From Mariprofundus sp. (GTDB taxonomy: Bacteria; Pseudomonadota; Zetaproteobacteria; Mariprofundales; Mariprofundaceae): a stretch of DNA of 22,706 nucleotides. Of the stretch, positions 7,591 to 12,937 are shown one piece after another; the first letter of the stretch is position 1; each line of letters starts with the position of its first letter. The notes beneath the pieces were generated by a model. It was given only the letters and a program-made list of their open reading frames with translations, did not search any database and was not told the DNA's origin. Both the position numbers and the translations under genes were made by a program. Where the stretch lies: NCBI GenBank assembly GCA_015485035.1, contig WFUI01000147.1, positions 1 to 22,706 on the forward strand, in the 5' to 3' direction.

Positions 7591-8022
7591 ATGAAAGAGA
7601 TGAAAGCAGAAGATCAGAACCCGATGCATGCCGCCAAGGTGGAATGGGGTCAAACACCTGATGACCATTACGGTTATGCTTCGGATGAGGATCGTTTGGA
7701 AAAGCGCGGCATGGATGACTGGGAAATGGTTGAAAATATTCCCAAATCACAGAAGCGGGTACCGAAATGGTTTTATGCTGTAATCGTCGGTGTGTTGATA
7801 GTGGCTTTTGGATTGTCACTGCCATTCTGGGGTGATCGGCCGGATCATGCGCGCCCATGGTTCACCATGGGGCATTTGTATGCCGTGTTGTATTTTATTG
7901 TGGCTGGTAGTGTAGTTTTTTTCATGACAAATCTGTATGGCTCGGATCGCGGTGGTCACCTGGATTCGGATCATGAGGATGATGATGTTGATATGCCGGG
8001 TCATGGAGGCCATGGTAAATGA
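7591..8022 (+). CDS. Two-helix membrane protein with a His/Asp-rich tail
   Basis: A 143-residue protein I cannot assign to a family. A charged N-terminal region of about 60 residues is followed by two membrane helices (about 61-79 and 97-114) joined by a short loop containing DRPDHARPW. The C-terminal tail, residues 118-143, is rich in acidic residues and histidine (His123, 128, 138, 141, and Asp/Glu at 125, 127, 129-132, 134) and looks suited to metal binding. The sequence around the first helix (VPKWFYAVIVGVLIVAFG) faintly recalls the N-terminal anchor of CcoP, but no haem motif is present. The start at 7591 follows GAGG by 7 bases; a GTG two codons earlier is less likely. Its stop overlaps the next start by ATGA, so it leads a tightly coupled four-gene operon. 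Confidence 0.75.
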   Translation: MKEMKAEDQNPMHAAKVEWGQTPDDHYGYASDEDRLEKRGMDDWEMVENIPKSQKRVPKWFYAVIVGVLIVAFGLSLPFWGDRPDHARPWFTMGHLYAVLYFIVAGSVVFFMTNLYGSDRGGHLDSDHEDDDVDMPGHGGHGK

Positions 8023-8330
8023 AGTTTGGCCCACTGCTGTGCGGAATCATGCTGATTCTGGGCTTGGCCGCCTGCGATTCGGGCAATAGCCCTAAGCTGA
8101 CTGTCGATTATCCGGAGATGGATAGTCCGGCTTTTCAGAATTATCGGGCTCAGTGTTCAGAGTGTCATGTCCCGCCAAGAACAACCACGCATACGGCGGA
8201 TGAATGGCCAAGTGTGATTGCCCGTATGCAGCAGCATCGTGTGCAGCGCCGAATGGCGCCGATGAAGGTATCGGAGATGACTGCAGTGCGTGATTATCTG
8301 GTTCGGAATGCTGCCGTTGGAACCCATTAA
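8019..8330 (+). CDS. Lipoprotein monoheme cytochrome c
   Basis: A 103-residue protein with a lipoprotein signal peptide ending in LAAC (Cys19 lipidated) and one c-type haem site, CSECH (Cys46, Cys49, His50). Candidate sixth ligands are the methionines in RRMAPMKVSEM. The pattern QCSECHVPP...HTADEWPSVIARMQQH resembles small monohaem cytochromes that sit on the membrane and pass electrons to a partner. It overlaps the preceding gene by four bases (ATGA) and the following gene by one base (TAATG), so expression is coupled. Its partner is unknown; other products of this operon are natural candidates. Confidence 0.85.
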   Translation: MKFGPLLCGIMLILGLAACDSGNSPKLTVDYPEMDSPAFQNYRAQCSECHVPPRTTTHTADEWPSVIARMQQHRVQRRMAPMKVSEMTAVRDYLVRNAAVGTH

Positions 8331-8707
8331 TGCGTATATATCTGTTGGTGTTGGCTGGTTTGTTGCTGTCTTCCTGTTCAGCTGATGAGGGGAACTGGTT
8401 GCCGGCACCGCAATCATGGCAGGATATTACCATCAGAATGGAGACCCGGCCGACCCCGATCCGGCAGGGGATGAATGAATTTATTCTTATCGCCAATCAT
8501 CAACAGCGCGGTTTTGTGAATGATTTATTGGTAGAAGTGCATACCGAATATTCCGGCTGGAAGCAGGCGATGCCGGATGGTGCGCTTGGCGTGTTTCGTA
8601 GAGCATTGCCGGTGAAAGATGTACTGAATGATCATCTCTATGTGCGATTGACGCGCCGGGGACAGCATCACGAAATGGTGTTTTCATTTGCCCCGGATCA
8701 GCCATGA
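8330..8707 (+). CDS. Small lipoprotein, FixH/YtkA-like beta domain
   Basis: A 125-residue protein with a lipoprotein signal peptide (LLVLAGLLLSSC, lipid Cys16). The mature part has no haem motif. Its pattern ITIRMETRPTPIRQGMNEFILIANHQQRGFVNDLLVEVHTEY resembles the immunoglobulin-like domain of FixH/CcoH and YtkA proteins, in which a strand 'P..G.N.F.L...' is followed by 'V.DA.V.V'. In those families the domain is linked to copper delivery or oxidase assembly. The similarity is judged by eye and is tentative. The gene overlaps the neighbours on both sides (TAATG, ATGA), between two cytochrome genes. Confidence 0.65.
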   Translation: MRIYLLVLAGLLLSSCSADEGNWLPAPQSWQDITIRMETRPTPIRQGMNEFILIANHQQRGFVNDLLVEVHTEYSGWKQAMPDGALGVFRRALPVKDVLNDHLYVRLTRRGQHHEMVFSFAPDQP

Positions 8708-9045
8708 TGCGATTTGGTTTGCTGCTGTTACTGTTGGTTGCACCGGTTTCGGGTTATGCGGCTGATGCAGCGCGTGGAGCTGTAGTGGCGGAAGTGCGTT
8801 GTCTGCCTTGTCACCATTTGCATAGCCAGTGGAAACGGATCGGGCCCGGGCTGAAGGATATCTACGGCCGGGCACCGACTATCACCGGCGTGCCATTTGA
8901 AATCTGGGATGATGCAGCGCTGGAGGCATGGTTGAGCGGGCCGCGCAAAATTAAACCCAACACGCGCATGAGTATGCCGCCAATCGCAGCCAGAGATCGT
9001 GCTGATTTGATTGCTTATTTTAAGGCTGACAGAGGGAAGGAGTAA
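8704..9045 (+). CDS. Soluble class I monoheme cytochrome c
   Basis: A 113-residue cytochrome with a Sec signal peptide (residues 1 to about 20, cleavage near GYAA/DAA), one haem site CLPCHH (Cys33, Cys36, His37), and a likely axial Met91 in MSMPPI followed by a C-terminal helix (ARDRADLIAYFKA). This is the layout of small class I periplasmic cytochromes such as c550/c552. The stretch GPGLKDIYGRAPTITGVPF is also typical of that class. The ATG overlaps the stop of the preceding lipoprotein gene (ATGA); a second ATG immediately after could also be used. It is the last gene of the four-gene overlapping operon. Confidence 0.9.
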   Translation: MMRFGLLLLLLVAPVSGYAADAARGAVVAEVRCLPCHHLHSQWKRIGPGLKDIYGRAPTITGVPFEIWDDAALEAWLSGPRKIKPNTRMSMPPIAARDRADLIAYFKADRGKE

Positions 9046-9116
9046 GGAAAGGGTGAAGAGTCAGGTATGAGATGCACTACGCCTTGCTCCTCACGTCGGA
9101 CATCTTACATCTACCC

Positions 9117-9638
9117 TCACTTGTTTCGCTGTTTGGCCAGGCGTTGTTCGAGCTTCGGGCTTTTCACCCAGTGACGCAGCAGCATAATTTGGGTGCCTCC
9201 ACGTTCTTGCTGGCAGCGCGGACAGGTGAGGTAGCTCAGGAACAGATTTTTGGGCATGCGGCCTTCATCAAACAGTTCTGATTGCATGTGTCGAATGGCA
9301 GTTTTAATGTCTTTGATATTTCCTTTAAATAACTGCACGCGCAGCATGTACGGGTTTTTCAAACGGTAGGTTTTACGTGCCGGTGAATTGTCTTCTGTCA
9401 GCAGGGCCAGGATGCGCCCGCGAAACATACCTGATTCGGCCAGTACAAAACCGGGCCATTGTTCATTGAGTCCCAATTTGCCGATATCATGATGTTGTCG
9501 ATCCAGACATGCCTCAAAACCGATGGGCATATGAAAAAACATGGCGCTTGCCTGTTCATGTACCAGCGTTGCTCCGAGATCAATGTCCTTGCCATGCCAG
9601 TCGGGGTATTCAGAGGGACAACCGCATTCAAGTCGCAT
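9117..9638 (-). CDS. Conserved-looking protein with CxC and CxxC motifs
   Basis: A 173-residue soluble-looking protein with no signal peptide or membrane helix. I do not recognise a named family. The N-terminus MRLECGCPSEYPDWHGKDI has a CxC pair (Cys5, Cys7), and a CPRC pair is at Cys139/Cys142 near the C-terminus; His15, 27, 36, 49 and 50 could add ligands, so iron or zinc binding is plausible. The ribosome-binding site GAAGGA (9650-9645) is well placed. Only 12 bases separate this gene from the stop of the upstream minus-strand gene for the CcoN-like fragment, so the two form an operon and may act together. Confidence 0.7.
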   Translation of the reverse strand: MRLECGCPSEYPDWHGKDIDLGATLVHEQASAMFFHMPIGFEACLDRQHHDIGKLGLNEQWPGFVLAESGMFRGRILALLTEDNSPARKTYRLKNPYMLRVQLFKGNIKDIKTAIRHMQSELFDEGRMPKNLFLSYLTCPRCQQERGGTQIMLLRHWVKSPKLEQRLAKQRNK

Positions 9639-9650
9639 GAGTTCTTTCCT

Positions 9651-10172
9651 TCAGGCGCTTTTTTTATAGATGTCTTTCAGGGTCATCATCACATTGGCCA
9701 GATAGACCCAGAATCCGATGGCCAGTATTGAAGCGACAAAGGAGATAACCGGGCCGTAATACTTGTGTACGGCAGGAACCAGTGTGGGGTCTGTAAGCCA
9801 CAGGTTGCCTTCGATGAAGCCGAAAACAAGCAGGGAAATATAAAACCCCGACACACCGATGGTAGTCCACCAGAACGAATGTTCGGCCAGGCGATGTGAA
9901 TGAATCGGTTTGCCGGTGATCTTTGGTAACATGTAATAAGTCACGGCCATGCCGAGAATAGTAACACCACCAACCAGGTTGATATGGGCATGAGCAAGCG
10001 GATCAATCATGTGGCCAGGGCCGCCATAGGGGCTGCCGATGGAATCCAGCCATGCGCGCACGGCTGGAATCACCTGCAACAGACCGTGGACGGTGCCGAT
10101 GAAAAAAGATACGACTGACATAATCAGAAATTTTACAAGATAAAGATGTTCGTTGGGGGCTGATTTGGGCAT
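9651..10172 (-). CDS. Stand-alone CcoN/NorB-like C-terminal four-helix fragment
   Basis: A 173-residue membrane protein with four helices (about 12-34, 62-82, 102-123, 143-163). The second helix begins DPLAHAHINLVGGVTILGMA; its HxH pair (His61, His63) and the following YYMLPKI match helix X of haem-copper oxidase subunit I (CcoN, NorB), where the two histidines bind the low-spin and high-spin haems. The next stretch, EHSFWWTTIGVSGFYISLLV then GFIEGNLW, follows CcoN helix XI. CuB ligands and the second low-spin haem ligand, which lie on earlier helices, are absent, so it cannot be a complete oxidase. His29 in helix one might supply an extra ligand. There is no clear ribosome-binding site before the ATG. 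It is co-transcribed with the CxC/CxxC protein and divergent from the DUF420-like gene. Confidence 0.8.
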   Translation of the reverse strand: MPKSAPNEHLYLVKFLIMSVVSFFIGTVHGLLQVIPAVRAWLDSIGSPYGGPGHMIDPLAHAHINLVGGVTILGMAVTYYMLPKITGKPIHSHRLAEHSFWWTTIGVSGFYISLLVFGFIEGNLWLTDPTLVPAVHKYYGPVISFVASILAIGFWVYLANVMMTLKDIYKKSA

Positions 10173-10216
10173 GCGGGCAGACTAGCGATCCAATCACGGC
10201 TTGCAAGGTAACTATA

Positions 10217-10222
10217 TATAAT
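10217..10222 (+). promoter_or_regulatory. Possible -10 element in the divergent AT-rich region
   Basis: A TATAAT lies in an AT-rich run (10213-10224) between the minus-strand CcoN-like gene and the plus-strand DUF420-like gene. No good -35 box sits 16-18 bases upstream on the plus strand. The run also contains TATTAT/TATATA on the minus strand, so it may serve both directions. Confidence 0.3.
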
Positions 10223-10263
10223 ATGCATGGTGCAATCATGTTATATTCGCATAGGGTGCGGCC

Positions 10264-10647
10264 ATGCCTTTATCCGTGATGATTGTCCTGATCAGTTTTG
10301 TTGTTCTTGCTGTTGCCTGGCTGGTAAAAAAGAATCATATCCTGCATATCACGTTAATGAGTTGCATTATGCTTTTCGATGTGCTCTTTCCCGTCTGGTT
10401 GTATATGACCCATGACTGGGTCAAACGGCTGATTGACAACGGGGAATTACTTTCTTTTGCTATCTGGGCTCATATATTTCTGATTCTGACATTGTATGCG
10501 TTATATGTATTGCAGGTTCAGGCCGGACGTCAGTTACTGAGTGGCCAGCGGGATGCGCGCCCGAATCATCAGGTGCAGAGTCGCGGTATTGTTATTGTGC
10601 GACTGTTTGTTTTCCTCAGCGGAGCATTATTGATTGCACCGGATTAA
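10264..10647 (+). CDS. Four-helix membrane protein, DUF420-like
   Basis: A 127-residue integral membrane protein with four helices (about 3-21, 27-49, 62-84, 108-124). Histidines at the helix ends (His25, His28, His50, His70, His102) are spaced as in the DUF420 family (YozB/CtaM type), some of which are needed for haem-copper oxidase activity or assembly: H..M....D..F..W....H, then W.H..L, then a loop with a further His. Assignment is by pattern only and a cytochrome-b-like protein is the alternative. AGGG precedes the ATG at a suitable distance. Its place beside the CcoN-like fragment and cytochrome c4 supports a respiratory role. Confidence 0.55.
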   Translation: MPLSVMIVLISFVVLAVAWLVKKNHILHITLMSCIMLFDVLFPVWLYMTHDWVKRLIDNGELLSFAIWAHIFLILTLYALYVLQVQAGRQLLSGQRDARPNHQVQSRGIVIVRLFVFLSGALLIAPD

Positions 10648-10737
10648 GGGGCAGGATTAAAAAATGTTAATTTGATGCTTGCCTTTTTCTTTTCGGCATG
10701 CAGGATGCCAAATTATTGAATCTTAGGGAGGTTTAGA

Positions 10738-10875
10738 ATGCTTGCACACTTTATTGAAACTTCTGTTTTGTTTCAGAACGATACTATTTGGATGATGTAT
10801 GGTGGTATCTTTTTGGTATTGGGGATTATTTGCCTTGTTACCTATATTTCCGATTGTAAAAAATACGAAGATTAA
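10738..10875 (+). CDS. 45-residue single-helix membrane peptide
   Basis: A short open frame with a strong ribosome-binding site (GGGAGG, 7 bases before the ATG). It encodes MLAHFIETSVLFQND, then a hydrophobic helix at about residues 18-39, and a short polar tail SDCKKYED. One helix followed by a charged tail is the plan of CcoQ and other tiny oxidase subunits, but there is too little sequence for a firm family call. The diheme cytochrome c4 gene begins 26 bases further on, so the pair is probably one transcript. Codon use is ordinary and the good Shine-Dalgarno site makes a real gene likely. Confidence 0.7.
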   Translation: MLAHFIETSVLFQNDTIWMMYGGIFLVLGIICLVTYISDCKKYED

Positions 10876-10901
10876 TTAACAATAATTCAGGAGGGATTTG
10901 C

Positions 10902-11678
10902 ATGAAACGTATGATTAGTAGCATGGGCGCTATTGCTCTGCTGGCCTGGTTTGCAGCGCCGGCGGCTTCTATGGCAGAAGAGTCGATTGGCGATGTGACA
11001 AACGGCCGTATTATTTACCAGCAAGGTAAAGGGGATGATGTGCCTGCCTGTCAGGGTTGTCATGGTATTGATGGCAACGGCAGTGATGATGTGGGATCTC
11101 CGCGTCTGGCCTATCAGGTGGACAGCTATATTCTGAAACAGTTAACTGATTTTGCACAGGATAAACGTACAGATGATACCATGTATCAGATGAATGATAT
11201 TGCCAAGGCTTTGACTGCGAAGGAGCGCCAGGATCTGGCAGCCTATGTGCATACGCTGAAATCACCATATATCGGCTCCAATCTGGATCAGCTGCGCCGT
11301 GATGGTGCAGATGTCGGTAGTCCTCATGAAGGCAAGATGATTGCCGAGTATGGTGCTCCGGATCATGGTGTGCCTGCTTGTAAGAGTTGTCATGGTTTTC
11401 ATGGTCGTTCTGCCGGTCGTATGTATCCGGCTATCGGTGGCCAGAACTATGTTTATCTGAAGCATGAACTGGAATCATTCCGTAACGGAGCCAATACTTC
11501 AGCGGCAGATATCGCAGCAGGCAACAAAGAAGATAATGCACGCACCAATGACTATATGGGTCAGATGCGTGCTGTAGCCAAAAACCTGACTGATGAGGAT
11601 ATCAAGAATGTTGCAGCATTCCTGACACTGGCCAAGCCGACAACACCGGGTAACCCGCGTTCTCCGAGCCGCCATTAA
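10902..11678 (+). CDS. Diheme cytochrome c4
   Basis: A 258-residue periplasmic cytochrome with a Sec signal peptide (about residues 1-25, ending near ASMAEES) and two homologous class I domains. Haem sites are CQGCH (Cys50, Cys53, His54) and CKSCH (Cys160, Cys163, His164), each followed by G..G; likely axial methionines are in MYQMNDIAKALT (about 94-97) and YMGQMRAVAKNLT. These are hallmarks of cytochrome c4, which carries electrons to terminal oxidases; in acidophilic iron oxidisers a c4-type protein (Cyc1) sits between outer-membrane iron oxidation and the oxidase. AGGAGG lies 8 bases before the start. A strong terminator follows directly. Confidence 0.93.
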   Translation: MKRMISSMGAIALLAWFAAPAASMAEESIGDVTNGRIIYQQGKGDDVPACQGCHGIDGNGSDDVGSPRLAYQVDSYILKQLTDFAQDKRTDDTMYQMNDIAKALTAKERQDLAAYVHTLKSPYIGSNLDQLRRDGADVGSPHEGKMIAEYGAPDHGVPACKSCHGFHGRSAGRMYPAIGGQNYVYLKHELESFRNGANTSAADIAAGNKEDNARTNDYMGQMRAVAKNLTDEDIKNVAAFLTLAKPTTPGNPRSPSRH

Positions 11679-11700
11679 TATCATCACCAGTATGACATAA

Positions 11701-11732
11701 AAACGGGAGGCTTCGGCCTCCCGTTTTTTTTT
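11701..11732 (+). terminator. Strong intrinsic terminator after cytochrome c4
   Basis: ACGGGAGGC and GCCTCCCGT form a perfect 9-bp stem around a TTCG tetraloop, followed by nine consecutive T. AAA before the stem can extend pairing into the T run. It closes the cytochrome c4 transcript. Confidence 0.95.
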
Positions 11733-11782
11733 ATGCAACAATGTGTCCGGAGTATGGAAGAAATTATTGATAAAAAAAGCAC

Positions 11783-11812
11783 TTGCATTTTTGCGTTGTT
11801 TTCCAGCATGAT
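11783..11812 (+). promoter_or_regulatory. Possible promoter of the zinc-ribbon gene
   Basis: TTGCAT (11783-11788) and CATGAT (11807-11812) are spaced by 18 bases, after the terminator and just before the zinc-ribbon gene. Both boxes are imperfect; a promoter is expected here because the upstream terminator is strong. Confidence 0.3.
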
Positions 11813-11831
11813 TGCGTGTGCGAGGTGAATT

Positions 11832-12140
11832 ATGATGATCTGCTCCTCATGTGGTATCGAAATATCTGGCAGGAAGAAGATGTGCCAGTCGTGTCATCAC
11901 GACAAGGTCAAGTCGACCTGGCAACGGCAGATACGTCTGTACAGTATTATTGTCGTGCTGGGTTCGGTGCTGTTAATGTATGATATTTCCGAGGTTCGGG
12001 CATTGCCGCATGGTGGCGATGGTATACCGACTTATTTGGTAGGCACGGCCGCTTTGGGCGGGCTGGCAGTGCTGGGCGGATTGTTCGGCCTTGTGCTGGC
12101 GGTGTTTTTTAATGTCTGGCACAGGAAAAAACCTGCTTGA
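11832..12140 (+). CDS. Zinc-ribbon membrane protein
   Basis: A 102-residue protein. The N-terminal zinc ribbon has CSSC (Cys4, Cys7) and CQSC (Cys18, Cys21) knuckles separated by a short basic loop. Two membrane helices follow (about 35-52 and 68-96), joined by a loop, with a basic end WHRKKPA. CQSCH resembles a c-type haem motif, but the N-terminus is cytoplasmic-like, has no signal peptide, and pairs with the first knuckle, so zinc is the better reading. GAGG precedes the ATG by 6 bases. The function is unknown. It lies between the cytochrome c4 terminator and the terminator before rimP, apparently as a single-gene unit. Confidence 0.75.
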   Translation: MMICSSCGIEISGRKKMCQSCHHDKVKSTWQRQIRLYSIIVVLGSVLLMYDISEVRALPHGGDGIPTYLVGTAALGGLAVLGGLFGLVLAVFFNVWHRKKPA

Positions 12141-12169
12141 GGGGATGTTGTTGATGTATTGATGGTCCG

Positions 12170-12235
12170 CCACGTCATCGTGGTTGATTCTGTTTTTTAC
12201 TACGGGCTTTACTTATTGCTTTATTAGACAGCAAT
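12170..12235 (+). other. Two hairpins in the leader before rimP
   Basis: The 165 bases between the zinc-ribbon gene and rimP hold two perfect small hairpins: CCACG-TCAT-CGTGG (12170-12183) and ATTGCT / AGCAAT with a 9-base loop (12215-12235). They precede the intrinsic terminator. A weak promoter-like pair, TTGCTT (12217-12222) and TATTGT (12239-12244), overlaps the second hairpin. Their role is unproven. Confidence 0.4.
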
Positions 12236-12255
12236 GTTTATTGTTCGCCCCGTTG

Positions 12256-12289
12256 AAAAGTGAGCTGCGGCTCGCTTTTTTTGTTTTTT
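12256..12289 (+). terminator. Intrinsic terminator or attenuator just before rimP
   Basis: AAAAGTGAGC and GCTCGCTTTT form a 10-bp stem (one T-G pair) around a TGCG tetraloop, followed by an uninterrupted T-rich run to 12289. The rimP ribosome-binding site begins at about 12291 and its start codon is at 12306, leaving no room for a promoter after the terminator. Transcripts of the operon must therefore read through it, so it either ends the zinc-ribbon transcript partially or acts as an attenuator of the nusA operon. Confidence 0.85.
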
Positions 12290-12305
12290 GAAGGTGGTCT
12301 AAGCT

Positions 12306-12794
12306 TTGGAATCTGTCATTGAATCATTGCTGCAGCCGATTACTGATGAGTTGGGTGTGGACATTCTGAAAATCAGTCTTGGCAGTGGTGGTCACAGCCA
12401 GTTACTCAGAGTGGTTGTGGATCGTGCCGGTGGCATCGATTCGGATGGACTTGAGCGAATCAGTCGCGGGCTGGCATTACAGCTGGATGCGGAAGATCTG
12501 ATTCCCGGTGCTTTTCGGCTCGAGGTGACTTCGCCGGGGCTGGACTGGCCGTTGCAAAGTGAGGCTGATTTCAGTCGTCATCAGAATGAGTGGGTTAAAG
12601 TCCAGTTTATGGATGGCGCCAGTCAGGAAGGAAGAAATCTCGGGCCTGTAAAATCAGAAAACGGTGTTTGTTTTACACTGTTGATTGAAGCGCGCAAAAG
12701 CAGGGATAATCACGAAGCTGTGATTGATATGACCGAGGTCAGCAAAGTAGTACGGGCAATCAACTGGAAAGAAGTGTCCCGCAAGAGTAAATAA
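12306..12794 (+). CDS. rimP: Ribosome maturation factor RimP
   Basis: A 162-residue protein required for 30S subunit assembly. The RimP N-terminal domain is clear: VESLLQPITDELGVDILKI-type opening (here ESVIESLLQPITDELGVDIL), the strand LLRVVVDRAGGIDSDGLERIS, and the signature FRLEVTSPGLDWPL, where most family members have SSPGLDRPL. The shorter SH3-like C-terminal domain follows. The start is a TTG at 12306 with AAGGTGG 8 bases before it; no ATG is available near. It opens the rimP-nusA-ylxR-infB operon, in the order conserved across bacteria. Confidence 0.95.
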   Translation: MESVIESLLQPITDELGVDILKISLGSGGHSQLLRVVVDRAGGIDSDGLERISRGLALQLDAEDLIPGAFRLEVTSPGLDWPLQSEADFSRHQNEWVKVQFMDGASQEGRNLGPVKSENGVCFTLLIEARKSRDNHEAVIDMTEVSKVVRAINWKEVSRKSK

Positions 12795-12877
12795 GTCAGC
12801 AGGTTGCATTGTGATTTGTTGATTTATCAGGAAAGTGAAGACCGGGGTTTTCGTTTTCCGCAGGATAAAAAAAGACC

Positions 12878-12937
12878 ATGAATGAAGTTTTCGATGTCAT
12901 TAAAAGTAGAGTCGGAGTAGTGAGAATGCAGTCATGA
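12878..12937 (+). CDS. Possible 19-residue leader peptide coupled to nusA
   Basis: The rimP-nusA gap (139 bases) is long for this operon. Within it ATG at 12878 opens a 19-codon frame (MNEVFDVIKSRVGVVRMQS) whose stop TGA at 12935-12937 overlaps the nusA ATG at 12934 as ATGA. nusA itself has no well-placed ribosome-binding site (nearest GGAG is 16 bases away), which would make coupling useful. The peptide's own site (AGGA, 12 bases upstream) is weak. Chance is a real alternative for so short a frame. Confidence 0.35.
   Translation: MNEVFDVIKSRVGVVRMQS

Noticed and set aside
9046..9116. Imperfect inverted repeat between convergent cytochrome and CxC/CxxC genes as a terminator
   Set aside because: Pairing is interrupted and no T tract follows on either strand.
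11832..11900. CQSCH in the zinc-ribbon protein as a c-type haem site
   Set aside because: The protein has no signal peptide, and the motif pairs with an upstream CSSC as a zinc ribbon.
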